Source: Chiridota heheva (taxonomy: Eukaryota; Echinodermata; Holothuroidea; Apodida; Chiridotidae). Taken from it: DNA of 64,000 bases. Made by a program: the position numbers and the translations under genes. The notes below the pieces were generated by a model. It saw nothing but the letters and a program-made list of their open reading frames with translations, made no database searches and had not been told where the DNA came from. Positions 13,601 through 22,294 of this stretch are shown here, piece after piece. The DNA lies in assembly GCA_020152595.1 (NCBI GenBank), contig JAIGNY010003782.1, positions 750,001 to 814,000 of the forward strand, given 5' to 3'. Positions within the stretch are counted from its first letter, which is position 1. Every line of letters starts with the position of its first letter.

Positions 13601-16600
13601 ATCGAGCATCTGGCCTTGAGTCGCTGTTTTAGTTTGTCAAGAGGCACGAGATTGTAAGTATCTACAGCTTATCTATGAAATTGTATGGACTCTTGTTTTA
13701 AATGCACTTGTTGGGGTGTCTCTTGTTTTTCAAAAAAATAAGGGATGATTTTTACTTTGTATACTAAGAAGGGATATGAAGAGGTCAAACAATGGTGGTA
13801 TTCAAACAATGGTGGTGTTCAAACAATGTTGGTGTTTAAACAATGGTGGTGTTCAAACATGGTGGTGTTCAAACAATGGTGGTGTTCAAACAATGGTGGT
13901 GTTCAAACAATGGTGGTGTTCAAACAATGGTGTTTAAACAATGGTGGTGTTTAAACAATGGTGGTGTTCAAACAATGGTGGTGTTCAAACAATGGTGGTG
14001 TTTAAACATGATGGTGTTCAAACGATGGTGGTGTTCAAACGATGGTGGTGTTCAAACGATGGTGGTGTTCAAACGATGGTGGTGTTTAAACAATGGTGGT
14101 GTTCAAACACGGTGGTGTTCAAACAATGGTGGTGTTCAAACATGGTGGTGTTCAAACAATGTTTGTGTTCAAACAATGGTGGTGTTCAAACATGGTGGTG
14201 TTCAATTAATGTTGGTGTTCAAACAATGGTGGTGCTCAAACATGGTGGTCTCCAAACATGGTGGTGTTCAAACATGGTGGTGTTCAAACAATGGTGGTGT
14301 TCAAACAATGGTGGTGTTCAAACAATGGTGGTGTTCAAACAATGGTGGTGTTCAAACAATGTTGGTGTTCAAACAATGGTGGTGTTCAACCATGGTGGTG
14401 TTCAAACAATGGTGGTGTTCAACCAATAGTGGTGTTCAACCATGGAGTGGACAAATGAGACATCAACAGATCAACAGGATTTATCACCATATCACAATAT
14501 CTATGTTATGATTATTGATTTGGAAATGTGCTTGGGTTTTCAGCAACAGATCTCATTTATCCCATAACACCTACGAGCTAAGGAAAAAAAGCATACAAGA
14601 ATCAGATATGCCGCAAATATTCAGTTAGAATCTTATTCATCTGAAATGTTTCTGAAATTCTGTTTCACAAATTTTTGCTTTAATATGTAGTGCTGTCACG
14701 ACATGGCACTATTATCGTGGAGATAATTATCGCGATATATTGGTATGTCGCGATACTTTTCAAGAAAAGTGACTCACGACACATTGTTAAACGTTACTTT
14801 TATGATGAACGTATAGAATAAATGATTTGCAGCTCTAGCACTGTAGCAGACTTTAATTTGATGATTGCGTGACTATTACGTTCATCATGTATCACGCACT
14901 TGTTTGGTGAATCATCAAAGTGAGAGCCTGAGACGCATGTTCTGGGCCATTTTTTCTTTTTTTTGCCAATTTACATCTGAGCATGCCAGTGTGGGATGAC
15001 AGGGCACGATTTTTAATTACATGTAGTTTTTTTTGTTTCACGATATTTTTGCACGTTTTTAATGGCCTAAACTTGACTTCTAGATTTAATACCGTAATGT
15101 TAGAATTGTAACATATGAAGTAGCCTAGCCTAGTTGTGCAAATTTTTTTTAGTTAAGCATTAGTTTAAGGTCGCGATATGTCGCGAGAAGCATATTTCAT
15201 GTCATGGGGAAAAGTGATATCGCGATACATGTCATGACAGCACTATTAATATGTAGTTTACATGTGAAAATGGTATATCATGATATGCTGGTCAAGGCAT
15301 TTTTGATATCATAGAAAAAACAATATCAATGGTAATCGATATATATTGTCATAGCCCAATCTTTCACCATAAAGAGATCCCTCATTCACAATTGCATATT
15401 CTATTTTCTAATTACAACATACCAGAATAATCAATGGGTGGTTCAAAAAATGTCTGAACTTCAATTTTTTTTATGTCGTGTCCCTCAGTACTAGTATTGC
15501 TGAGCACATGCTGAAAATTCACCATCTTTGGTACGCTAACTTGCAAATTTGAGAATAATTACAATCGTTCGTAAATCAAACTAATGATTTTGATATATTT
15601 TAAAAAATGTGAAAATTAATACTGCGTGATTACTTTTCAAAGTAGGAATTGGGTGGAAGCAAAAATGTTAAAAATATCCAAAAAATCCATTCAAAGTCCA
15701 ATTTACAATATTTGTTAGGCACTACCATTAAAGAAAGAGTTAAACAAAATGTGTCGGAATGAAGATTATTACCAGTGAGCCAAATCCAATTGTAGATACT
15801 GCTCAAATGTGTTATATTTTGCATTGTACAAGAACTGCGAACATCCTGGACTGACATACTTGAATGTGTCAAAACATTACATTCTTTGTGAATGCATAGA
15901 CCAGAACAGAACTCTAAAAGAACTGAAGGCCCGTAGGCAGGAATTTGAAAGGGGGGTTCGTTTTCGTATAAAAGGGCAAACAAATCTTGAAACTCTAGGT
16001 GCTTAATATTTTTTCAGATTTCAAAAGGACACTTTTTTAACAAAAGTGAGTTCAGGAATTTGAAAGATTTAAATTTCATTTTTTGTATAAAAGGGCAACG
16101 AACCTTGAAACTCCGGGTGCGTATGATATCTTTATATTTTAAAAGGGCACTTTCTCAACAAAAAGGGTATCGTTCCTTGGACGATTCCCCCCCTCCCTCC
16201 TTCCTCCAGCTACAAGCCTGCTTATTATTAGAGCTTCTTAAGTCTATGGCCACAGTCGACCTTTTTTAAGGGGCTATGCTTGTTGGACCTGGAAGTTTAG
16301 AATTGCTTGCTACTACTCTCAAATACTGCCCCGACACAAATGCATTTGCTCAAAGTTTTGCTGTTAGGAGTCATATACATACAGTGTTCAACATCGCTCA
16401 AAAGCTAAATAAAACAATCATATCTCACCCCTACCTACACCTTTCACTTTGTTCTACATTTATTACACCAATTGTTGAATTCCTTTTACATTTCATTAAA
16501 GGCGTATGTACATATAGCAAATACTGCATTGGAAGAAAAAGTTCATCAAAATCAGTTAAAAATTTACCATATGAACAGCATTTTGAATTTTTAAGGCATG

Positions 16601-17566
16601 ATTATAGTGAATTATGCAAATATTTATTTAAATTTGTGTGTCAGAAGGACAAAACTGATGAATTTCTTTATGCTAACATATTGTTTTTCAATACTTCTGC
16701 AACGTTATTTGAATATCACCAAGAGGTTTAAATCTCCTTCATAATTAAATCACATGAAGCCTCAATGGCTTATAAAGCCGGTGTTTATACCCGGTTTCCA
16801 TGGTGTTAAGCAGATAAGTGTACTTGACTCCCCTGGATGGGATGCCAGTCCATCGCAGGTTAACTCAGCCAAAACTGACAAAGCTAAGTGAACTGGAGTA
16901 AGTGGGATAAAGTGTCTTGCTCAAGGACACAGCACAGCGCCCTGGTTGAGATTCGATCTCAGTACCTTTATGAGTACGAGACCCGATGCCCTTAACCACT
17001 GGGCTACTGCACTCACCATCATACCCTCAATCAATATTTAGCAGGAGGAAACAGTGCTGATTTCAGTAATTGAAGTGTGGTATAGAAATTAAAGGATAAA
17101 AATGAAAGATGTTGCGATCAGCTTCATACATCACAAGCTTTGCATGCATTAAAAATTCTTCCCAGTTTTGATTTACTAGATAACTTGGAAACTAGGTGTT
17201 TTCTTTGTGATTTAAAGACTACTCTGGTCAGAATCTCTTTCTCCTGAATATGCATTCTCTACCTGTCCATACATCTTTAACATCTCTAGCATACATTGCT
17301 GTACTTTTCATTCCTTTGCATTTTCATCAAAGGTTGACAATTTGAAAAAAGTTATTTTGTTTATTTTCAGGGTTTCAATGTTGAAACACCTCCCATCTCT
17401 CAGAGCTCTTGATTTGTTCGGTATCGTAGATGAAAACGTCGTCAGAAAGATGCGTCAGGGCTATCCAAATGTAAAGATCAACAGTCATCTTTTCACGTCT
17501 ATTGCAAGATCAACGATTTCCTGGAAGAAAAGGAACTACATTTGGGACATTGAGTGCCTGGAATGA
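1583..17566 (+). CDS. SKP2: SKP2: F-box/LRR substrate receptor of SCF ubiquitin ligase (6 coding exons, 5' end outside window)
   Basis: Joined exons: 1583-1691, 3337-3477, 6170-6427, 8776-8903, 13497-13653, 17371-17566. All introns are GT-AG and every split codon is completed in phase, giving 328 residues plus TGA. In order the product has an F-box (ending VCKRW), a short linker, leucine-rich repeats (NLQKLNLESC, LQELNLSGC, LKVLDLSDA, HLALSRC) and the distinctive SKP2 C-terminal tail (INSHLFTSIARSTI). In known SKP2 proteins the F-box binds SKP1 and the LRR plus tail recruits phosphorylated targets such as p27Kip1 with CKS1, driving ubiquitination in the nucleus at the G1/S transition. Human SKP2 has about 330 residues from F-box to stop, so the length fits. 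The roughly 90-residue N-terminal region and the promoter lie upstream of position 1. Function is inferred from family membership. Confidence 0.95.
1795..2145. repeat. Interspersed repeat with internal foldback, copy 1
   Basis: About 350 bp match 35940-36250 in the same orientation. The core is self-complementary: gcgtatttactgcatgg...gaatgacc pairs with ggtcattcgcgagtgc...gcattaaataagcat. This suggests a MITE or foldback element. Confidence 0.75.
2165..2345. repeat. Interspersed repeat, copy 1 (partner at 34850)
   Basis: Shared stretches with 34850-34970 and 35495-35535 include ggttctgaataaaggtgtca and catcccacaattaca. It sits next to the 1795 repeat, and the partner of that repeat also neighbours the copy of this one. 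Confidence 0.65.
2713..2800 (+). pseudogene. SKP2: Truncated duplicate of SKP2 exon B
   Basis: These 88 bases repeat the first 88 bases of the exon at 3337 with only a few substitutions, including the acceptor context (gaattttcag), and stay open (LDKTLWRRPLDMSGKHFVPG). Homology stops after GVL-type codons, at GTGTTATCAC, where the sequence passes into a T-run and the 24-bp satellite. No donor follows, so it should not be spliced as an internal exon. It could act as a decoy acceptor. Confidence 0.85.
2801..3336. repeat. 24-bp satellite built on a splice-acceptor-like unit
   Basis: About 22 units of a 24-bp repeat whose core is atttggtcatgaattttcag. It lies between the truncated copy of SKP2 exon B and the real exon B. 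The last unit supplies the genuine acceptor (ggtcatgaactttcag). Almost every unit ends in ttttcag, an acceptor look-alike. Confidence 0.93.
3337..3477 (+). CDS. SKP2: SKP2 exon B: F-box end and linker
   Basis: The acceptor is the last unit of a 24-bp satellite (aactttcag) and the donor is GTAAGT. It encodes LDNTLWRRPLDMSGKHFVPG and then a Gly/Ala/Thr-rich linker. The start aligns with the SLWQTLDLTGK segment of vertebrate SKP2. The final CA joins the first A of the next exon to make Gln. A truncated copy of this exon lies 624 bp upstream. Confidence 0.92.
3520..3815 (+). mobile_element. 5'-truncated LINE, 3' end only (CAAA-tailed family)
   Basis: The sequence matches the 3' end of the longer LINE at 11434: cttccagaaaaatcctccgg, a T/C-rich 3' UTR, tctcaggcacaatttgacc, tggtgccgttaag and a CAAACAAA tail. 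It is sense to SKP2. Confidence 0.88.
3825..4560. repeat. Interspersed repeat containing 13-bp and 118-bp tandem arrays
   Basis: The flanks (ttcaccagcaagaactttca; ctcccattcaaataatggtg) recur at 61175-61460. Inside, 3915-4108 is a 13-bp array (gtaaaagttgaat, about 15 copies), and 4195-4418 is a 118-bp direct duplication around gagacttcagctatttagct. Confidence 0.75.
4680..4800 (+). mobile_element. LINE 3' end with AAT tail
   Basis: The segment taaagcgcttggatccacag...ggcgctatataaata followed by (AAT)n has the form of many CR1/L2-type LINE 3' termini in marine invertebrates. No coding part remains. Confidence 0.6.
4868..5412. repeat. Tandem repeat of about 115 bp, 4.7 copies
   Basis: Units carry aaaggattagtttaggggtc, gacttcgaaagaaac and gagagcattcaaaaatctta. 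Single copies of the same unit occur at 45580-45670 and 62550-62690, so a dispersed element has expanded in place here. Confidence 0.88.
5580..6120. repeat. Interspersed repeat, inverted partner at 22295-22800
   Basis: About 500 bp is the reverse complement of 22295-22800. Shared landmarks include gtcacttatgcacaagattt, tacagaattgaacaaaatgg and aacatgaataacttgagata. No coding potential seen. Confidence 0.75.
6170..6427 (+). CDS. SKP2: SKP2 exon C: first leucine-rich repeats
   Basis: The acceptor is tattttccag and the donor GTCAGT. The 258 bases encode LRR units including LQYLDLSMSTI, ISEILQRCSNLQKLNLESC and LQVLNLSTCTGVQ. They match the vertebrate SKP2 LRR1-3 region in spacing and hydrophobic pattern. 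The last two bases complete an Arg codon with the next exon. Confidence 0.95.
6645..6945. repeat. 22-bp minisatellite in SKP2 intron C-D
   Basis: About 13 copies of the unit caaaatagcacaaacaattc (+2), with a cac/aaa variant. Confidence 0.92.
6950..7640. other. Intron sequence, no feature seen
   Basis: SKP2 intron between two minisatellites. A 62-codon open frame at 7049-7237 has no recognisable similarity and no splice context. Confidence 0.55.
7645..7905. repeat. 22-bp minisatellite in SKP2 intron C-D
   Basis: About 11 to 12 copies of a unit with core catgtttttaaaggaatatt. A related gggaatattcctttaa remnant at 8402-8418 may be an old edge. Confidence 0.92.
7906..8775. other. AT-rich intron, no feature seen
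   Basis: Intron sequence up to the SKP2 exon D acceptor. No coding or repeat structure beyond short A/T runs. Confidence 0.55.
8776..8903 (+). CDS. SKP2: SKP2 exon D: middle leucine-rich repeats
   Basis: The acceptor is ttcactacag and the donor GTAGGT. It encodes LQSLNVAWINIPEQFVPSF and then LPPTLQELNLSGCRRSLNDA, a typical LRR strand-turn-helix. The last G completes Asp with AC of the next exon. Confidence 0.94.
9005..9066 (+). repeat. GGGTG-rich simple repeat
   Basis: A run of ggtgggtgggtgggtgtg type just after SKP2 exon D. The four or more G-triplets on the + (transcribed-sense) strand could form a G-quadruplex in the pre-mRNA; that is inference. Confidence 0.8.
9110..9930. repeat. Degenerate long tandem repeat, unit about 145-165 bp
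   Basis: About six units recur with landmarks ggttggtacttggtgagttg, aaaggtcaaaggtcaaataa and aaattttgtgttgcgc. Units have diverged strongly, so the array is old. Confidence 0.8.
9931..10420. other. AT-rich intron, no feature seen
   Basis: No recognisable gene or element. Short open frames of 74-85 codons here lack similarity. Confidence 0.5.
10421..11433. mobile_element. piggyBac-like MITE (about 1.0 kb), copy 1, with an internal tRNA-like segment
   Basis: The left end is TTAA then CCCTTAAATGTCC at 10425. The right end is GGATTTAAGGG at 11429, then TCAA (one change from TTAA). Short CCCTTAAAT inverted ends and a TTAA-type target fit piggyBac MITEs. A related sequence occupies about 59115-60105. 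On the minus strand near 10805-10880, gtggtgtagtggt resembles a Pol III A box. Confidence 0.6.
11434..13172 (+). mobile_element. 5'-truncated non-LTR retrotransposon: RT C-terminus, RNase H, CCHC, CAAA tail
   Basis: The first frame (from about 11436) encodes the thumb/C-terminal part of a reverse transcriptase (VEHTKFLGLTLD, LDYGNIVYC). After a frameshift near 12189, an RNase H domain follows: INTDGS, AEAKAILL, FSDSKAVL, FWIPSHVGIPGNDRADAAAK. A stop at about 12652 and further shifts break the C-terminal zinc-knuckle region. It ends with ctctcaggcacaatttgacc, a tggtgccgttaag motif and (CAAA)n. The domain order fits the I/Jockey-type LINEs with RNase H. The copy is dead, in SKP2 intron D-E, and sense to SKP2. 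Confidence 0.92.
13173..13496. other. Intron sequence, no feature seen
   Basis: Short intron stretch leading to SKP2 exon E. Nothing recognised. Confidence 0.55.
13497..13653 (+). CDS. SKP2: SKP2 exon E: later leucine-rich repeats
   Basis: The acceptor is ctttgctgcag and the donor GTAAGT. It encodes LMISCPHLKVLDLSDASDLT and then EHLALSRCFSLSRGTRL. Vertebrate SKP2 has LVRRCPNLVHLDLSDS and LQHLSLSRC at the same places. Splice phase matches both neighbours. Confidence 0.95.
13785..14445. repeat. 17-bp minisatellite in SKP2 intron E-F
   Basis: About 38 copies of caatggtggtgttcaaa with small variants. Because 17 is not a multiple of three and the unit lacks stops, all + frames stay open. The resulting Trp/Cys/Asn/Gly-rich frames of up to 222 codons are not genes. 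Confidence 0.95.
14680..15253. mobile_element. hAT-like MITE (558 bp) with intact 8-bp target-site duplication
   Basis: The element spans 14688-15245. Its ends are inverted repeats TAGTGCTGTCACGACATG and CATGTCATGACAGCACTA (one mismatch). It is flanked by identical TTAATATG at 14680-14687 and 15246-15253. The 8-bp duplication and TAGTG ends fit the hAT superfamily. Subterminal TCGCGATA motifs also occur at both ends in inverted order. No transposase frame is present, so it is non-autonomous. Confidence 0.87.
15254..15940. other. Intron sequence, no feature seen
   Basis: AT-rich SKP2 intron. Open frames of up to 117 codons at 15630-15983 (minus) show no recognisable domain. Confidence 0.5.
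15945..16170. repeat. Direct duplication of about 115 bp
   Basis: The block tttcgtataaaagggcaaac...cttgaaactctaggtgc...tttcaaaaggacactttt at about 15955-16045 recurs at 16080-16165 with changes. Confidence 0.7.
16276..16731 (+). CDS. Unassigned 151-codon open frame in last SKP2 intron
   Basis: An ATG-to-TAA frame of 151 codons that is not a simple repeat and has ordinary amino-acid composition (for example KDKTDEFLYANILFFNTSAT). I recognise no domain, signal peptide or clear membrane segment. A possible acceptor (ttttttaag) precedes it. It could be a decayed transposon gene, an exon of an unknown nested gene, or chance. It lies sense to SKP2 and ends just before a SINE. Confidence 0.25.
   Translation: MLVGPGSLELLATTLKYCPDTNAFAQSFAVRSHIHTVFNIAQKLNKTIISHPYLHLSLCSTFITPIVEFLLHFIKGVCTYSKYCIGRKSSSKSVKNLPYEQHFEFLRHDYSELCKYLFKFVCQKDKTDEFLYANILFFNTSATLFEYHQEV
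16745..17020 (-). mobile_element. tRNA-derived SINE, minus orientation
   Basis: Read on the minus strand from 17020: cagtagcccagtggttaagg (A-box-like), then gagatcgaatctcaacc (B-box-like), tgtccttgagcaagacac, and gatggactggcatcccatcc. This tRNA head plus conserved body is common to marine-invertebrate SINEs. It lies antisense in the last SKP2 intron. Confidence 0.85.
17021..17370. other. Intron sequence before SKP2 last exon
   Basis: No element recognised. The 3' end holds the pyrimidine tract and acceptor of the last exon. Confidence 0.55.
17371..17566 (+). CDS. SKP2: SKP2 last coding exon: final LRR and C-terminal tail
   Basis: The acceptor is ttattttcag; the reading frame ends in TGA at 17564-17566. 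It encodes VSMLKHLPSLRALDLFGIVD, a helix segment, and the diagnostic tail VKINSHLFTSIARSTI...YIWDIECLE. In known SKP2 structures this tail folds back over the LRR face. A 43-bp minisatellite begins directly at the stop codon. Confidence 0.96.
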
Positions 17567-17955
17567 GATGAAAGTAGCATTGGGGGACAGGGGAGCGGGG
17601 TGAGATGAAAGTTGAAAGTATTATTGGGGACAGGGGAGCGGGGTGAGATGAAAGTTGAAAGTATTATTGGGGACAGGGGAGCGGGGTGAGATGAAAGTTG
17701 AAAGTATTATTGGGGACAGGGGAGCGGGGTGAGATGAAAGTTGAAAGTATTATTGGGGACAGGGGAGTGGGGCGTATGGAATGAGATGAATGTAACATTG
17801 GGGACAGGGGAGCGGGGTATGAAATGAGATGAAAGTAACATTGGGGACAGGGAGCGGGGTATGGAATGAGATGAAAGTAACATTCGGGGACAGGAGAGCG
17901 GGGGTATGAAATGAGAGGAAAGTAACATTGGGGGACAGGGAAGCGGGGGTATGGA
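17558..17955. repeat. Minisatellite that starts at the SKP2 stop codon (3' UTR)
   Basis: About ten units of 38-43 bp share ggggacaggggagcggggt and gaatgagatgaaagt. The first unit contains the last SKP2 codon and its TGA (gga-atgagatgaaagtagc), so the coding end itself looks like the seed. It should be transcribed in the SKP2 3' UTR. Confidence 0.9.
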
Positions 17956-18830
17956 ATATATATAATATCTTGAAATAAGAGTGATGAATAGCAAGATAGA
18001 CAATTTAATCTACTGTATACCATAAACATCTAGGAAGATACCTGGTTATACACATCTATAAGCAAAAGTAAATGGCAGCTACATACCTGTCAGATAGAAG
18101 AAAAGAAAATCCACTTGGCTAATACACTGCTGACTGTATTTCTTCAATCAGGTGCGCCAGCAGGCTCCTTGGCTGACTGAGCTACCAAGCGGACCATTCC
18201 ATTTTGCAAGGGGTTTAAAAAAAATTATACCCCCAATTTATTTTAGACCCATCACAAATTTTGGTATCACAATAATTTGTTGGTTACAGAAGTTTTGTAT
18301 CACAATTGGAATTTTTTTTTTCTTCAAGAAATAGCAAGTTGGTAGCCTTCAAAGTTTCTTAGATTTACTCAAAACTTGCTTGTTTGTATTGCAATAGGGT
18401 TGCAATCACAGAAACATGTTGTTGAAAAGTGGCAACGATAATCGAAATAAATCGATTAAAACGTGTTCATCAATCAATTAACCAAAATCATTCCAAACAC
18501 TGTATAACGGCAGCTTATCATACCTTAAAAGGTCTGTAGTGCGTGTTGGTGTGACGTTAGGCCTGTCTACACACAACGTTCACTTAAGCCTCGGGTACTA
18601 GTAGTCTAAAAACTACATTTCAAAATCACTTGATATTTTCCTGATCCAGGAATCTCATCAGTGTAGAACACTAGAAAATACATGTAGACGATAAATTTAA
18701 CATGTAAATTGTAAGTGAACTTTACATGCATGATTATTGCAAACATCTTATTGTTCACTTATGATGGCTCTCCAACTTCTGACAAGTTTCATTTCATTTC
18801 ATTTATTTGTTTCTCCACAACATTCAAAAC
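17956..18830. other. Likely SKP2 3' UTR or flank
   Basis: No gene seen. A candidate polyadenylation hexamer AATAAA lies at 18446-18451; others occur farther on (for example 20970-20975), so the transcript end cannot be fixed. Confidence 0.4.
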
Positions 18831-18832
18831 AA

Positions 18833-18975
18833 ACAATAATAATAATAATGATAATAATGATAATAATGATAATAATAATAATACTAATAATACTAATACT
18901 AATCATAATATAAATAATAATAATAACAATAATAATTATAATAATACTAATACTAATAATAATAATAACAATAAT
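18833..18975. repeat. AAT/AAC trinucleotide microsatellite
   Basis: Imperfect (AAT)n with GAT, ACT and AAC variants. It produces the Asn-rich and Ile-rich open frames on the two strands, which are not genes. Confidence 0.95.
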
Positions 18976-20105
18976 GACGACGACGATATACTGTACATAT
19001 AACAAAAAAACAGAAAGTTGTGAAAGGAAGTGCCCTAAAAAACCAGCATGGCTTAACAAGTTGAAACAAACAATAATCAACACATATTACGCACATGGTT
19101 TTGTCTACTATATGCCATGCCATCATGCGAATGTTGAAATGAATTTGCATGTCTTTCCAGTTTCACATTTTTATGAATGAAATTTGCTAGTGCAGAGCGT
19201 GAAAGGTATCGGTCAGTCACGTGATCTTGTTTTTCTGGAAAGTGTCAGTGATGTTTTGCATATGCTTTCAGTGTGTGGTATTTAGCTTTATGATACTGCG
19301 GTACGGTACGGCAGACTTACGGTGATAAGCGCGTGTGAGTATTATATTGAACTTTTCACACCTCGTGCCATGCAATTTATTTTGACCCTGATGTTCTGTC
19401 CCTTTCTTTGAATCGTACATAGAATTCAAAAGATTTGTTTTTAATTATGGATGCAGTATTTTAGCTTGAAACTCCTTTTGTCTACATTGGTTGACACAAA
19501 TTTTGTATTTGCCTATTTTAGGCCTATATCGTATGTACTGCTATGAGTTTTTTCATTATCATTATTGCGATAAAGAAACGTATCGATGTATTTGTTTTTA
19601 TCATTTATCGCACAACACTAATATCATAATATTTTTACTAGTAGAAATTCAATTTTGTATTGTAAAGTGTTTAGATTCAGAAATATGCATGGTTTTACTC
19701 ATATGCTTGTAGCCAATAAACGTGAGTTTGGCACAATATGTTTCGGTTTAAGAAACTGGAAGTGGTTGTATTGTATAGGCTTTGAAGTTTGTATTAAAAA
19801 AATATTTGATGATATACTCGTGCAAGAAATTAGTCAGGTTTTAGTATCTTTTAGATTAGGGTTGACTTTTGAATTGAGCTCATATAATCAGAAAGAAAGA
19901 TAATGAACATCAGTATCAGTTCAATAATTAAGTGTGTGTGACATGTTATCTCATGCCCTGACTAACATCATTGTTCACTGTAATACCACTGATGGTTTGC
20001 AACTGTTGTGACATATATATTCCATTAGCCCCATGGTCCCTTCTGGAGCCAGTGGCGTATCATGGTGCCCTGCAGGGAGGGCAAAGAGAAGGAAATTTCC
20101 CGAAA
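18976..20105. other. Intergenic or 3' UTR sequence, no gene seen
   Basis: AT-rich with short open frames (up to 82 codons) lacking similarity. Confidence 0.45.
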
Positions 20106-20107
20106 AT

Positions 20108-20458
20108 GAAAGAACATGACAGAGGGTGGGATGGCATGTGGGACAGATGGCATGTGGGATAAAGGGTGGGATGGCATGGGCAACAGAGGGTGGGATGGCA
20201 TGTGGGACAGATGGCATGTGGGATAAAGGGTGGGATGGCATGGGCAACAGAGGGTGGGATGGCATGTGGGACAGATGGCATGTGGGATAAAGGGTGGGAT
20301 GGCATGGGCAACAGAGGGTGGGATGGCATGTGGGATAAAGGGTGGGATGGCATCGGCAACAGAGGGTGGGAAGGCATGTGGGACAGATGGCATGTGGGAT
20401 AAAGGGTGGGATGGCATGTGGGATAAAGGGTGGGATGGCATGGGCAACAGAGGGTAGA
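20108..20458. repeat. G-rich minisatellite with higher-order unit near 64 bp
   Basis: Subunits gggtgggatggcatgtggga, acagatggcatgtgggataa and catgggcaacagagggtggg alternate in a regular higher-order order. The subunits resemble the 430-560 part of the window's first minisatellite, suggesting a shared family. Confidence 0.9.
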
Positions 20459-21955
20459 AGGTGTGTTATCAGTGGTGAGGGGATTAATGACATTTGCGAA
20501 GGCTACTTATAATATATGACAGCTGATTGTCAAAGCCAATGTAACTCGAACAGTAGGAATAGTAAATATATATCCGAAATTATAATTGTTACAGAAAATT
20601 TAAATTTGACAATCTTAGGAAAAACTAAGGATATTGAGATTCGTTTTTGTTGGTGTATGGGTTTTTCAATGCCTTTTTTTTCTGGAGGTTCTGCGCCACC
20701 CATTTTGTAAATATAAGTTTTAATTGCTATTGAAATCGAAAAATACCTATTTAATAGCATTTGGAATCCTAAGGATGAAAATTTACAAGAGCCACAGCCA
20801 AAGTTTAGCTCTCAAAGTAGTGGGTATGGGTACGCATTATTGTACAGAAAGTAAGTTTGGAAATAGCAAATTGTAAAACTATTATAATCAAGACAGATGG
20901 GTGTTTTAATAGATTGGAGATATGGCTCCTCCATGTGTTTGATATTCTATGTGAATGTAAAGTAGTTTGAATAAAGCTAAATGTTTGGTATTATACAGTC
21001 AGCAGTTTCTTCTTCAAAATTTATACTTGAAAACTTGAATGAAAAACAATCAATACTGGCCGTTTATAGTGACAACCACTCATTTTAAACAGCTTGATTT
21101 AGTCTTAAAGAGTGAGGCTTGTCTAACTCCGTATATCATTGGTCTCTGTAAAATTGGGGGATGCAGAGCTTTTACGTTACTTAAGGTTCTGGAACGCACA
21201 AGATCTCTGTGTTGTGTGTGTGAGATTCAATCGTAGTGCATAACGATCTACAGGAAACTTTTTTTTTGTTTTTAACATTTGTTGGAAAGTGAAAGTGAAA
21301 GATTGGTAAGATAATACTACAATAGCAGGCACCAGATGAAAAATATAATAAGTGACGAAATAAAAAGCAAAATTCAAGAAAAATTGGTTCAGGCGGAGTT
21401 TTAACCTACAACTGTTGATTGGAAAAAATCTGAAATCCATCGCCTTAACCGACTGGTCTGTATCAAGCGTTACTCATGCTTGGGGTATCATTTAATATAG
21501 TGTTAACAGTGTTAACATTTTTGTACTCGGGAGAAGGGGGAAGAAAGCAAAGGAGGAAAGACATCTCATGTTGATATAATGATCCATTTTGAAGTTCATA
21601 TTTTAGGTTAATAGACATGTAGCAATTTATATACTGGTTTACAGAATTCATATCCAGGCAATTCGGTGTTTTGAAATTTCAAAATAGCACTCAGTTTTTA
21701 AGCTGATCAATGTAGGGACAGGGCAGACAGCTTAAAATCTTTATGTAAGTCTTTAAATTCTATTTTCTTTAAAGTCTATTCCTGCTAGAATATGATTGGG
21801 GGTAAAGACTTAAAAAAACCTTTTTATTCAACATCTGTTGCTACTTGAGAACGTATTTGAGAGGAATTTAGCCAGTGTTATTATCTGGAAAAAAAAGGTA
21901 GTATGTGATTTCTCATATCTTCAAACCGTAACATTAAAGTGAGCTCGGTGAGAAA
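20459..21955. other. Intergenic or 3' UTR sequence, no gene seen
   Basis: AATAAA at 20970-20975 is a possible SKP2 polyadenylation signal. No domain-bearing frame is seen. Confidence 0.4.
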
Positions 21956-21957
21956 TC

Positions 21958-22080
21958 GGTGGAAGTAGGTTGCTCAGTTGGTACAGTGCATGACTGAGAT
22001 GCTGTAGGTACCGGGTTCAGGCCTCTGTCAGGTCTAACCCTGTTTGTCCACAGCTATGCCTGGAGTCTCCAGAATATTCA
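21958..22080 (+). mobile_element. tRNA-like SINE head
   Basis: The string ggtagaagtaggttgctcag-type start (gttgctcagttggtacagtg) followed about 40 bases later by accgggttcaggcctctgtc has the A-box/B-box layout of a tRNA-derived SINE. The body is decayed. Confidence 0.55.
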
Positions 22081-22294
22081 AACACATTTTTCTTGCACAT
22101 AATGGTATTGATAATGTCGGACATGAATGTTCAAATTAAACAATTATTTCAATAATTAATACTCCAGTAATTTTTCAACAATACAAGTATCAAACATTAG
22201 ACCAATGATTTTTTTTAATTCTTGCGGCTTAGCAGGTAGCACAGCCTCACTTTCATATTGAAAGTTACTTGAAACAAGCTTTTTTTTTACTAGA

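Noticed and set aside
13745..14511. Open frames up to 222 codons rich in Trp, Cys and Asn
   Set aside because: Produced by a 17-bp stop-free repeat that is open in all + frames; a minisatellite, not a gene.
18799..19083. Ile-rich membrane-like frame on the minus strand
   Set aside because: Translation of the AAT/ATT microsatellite.
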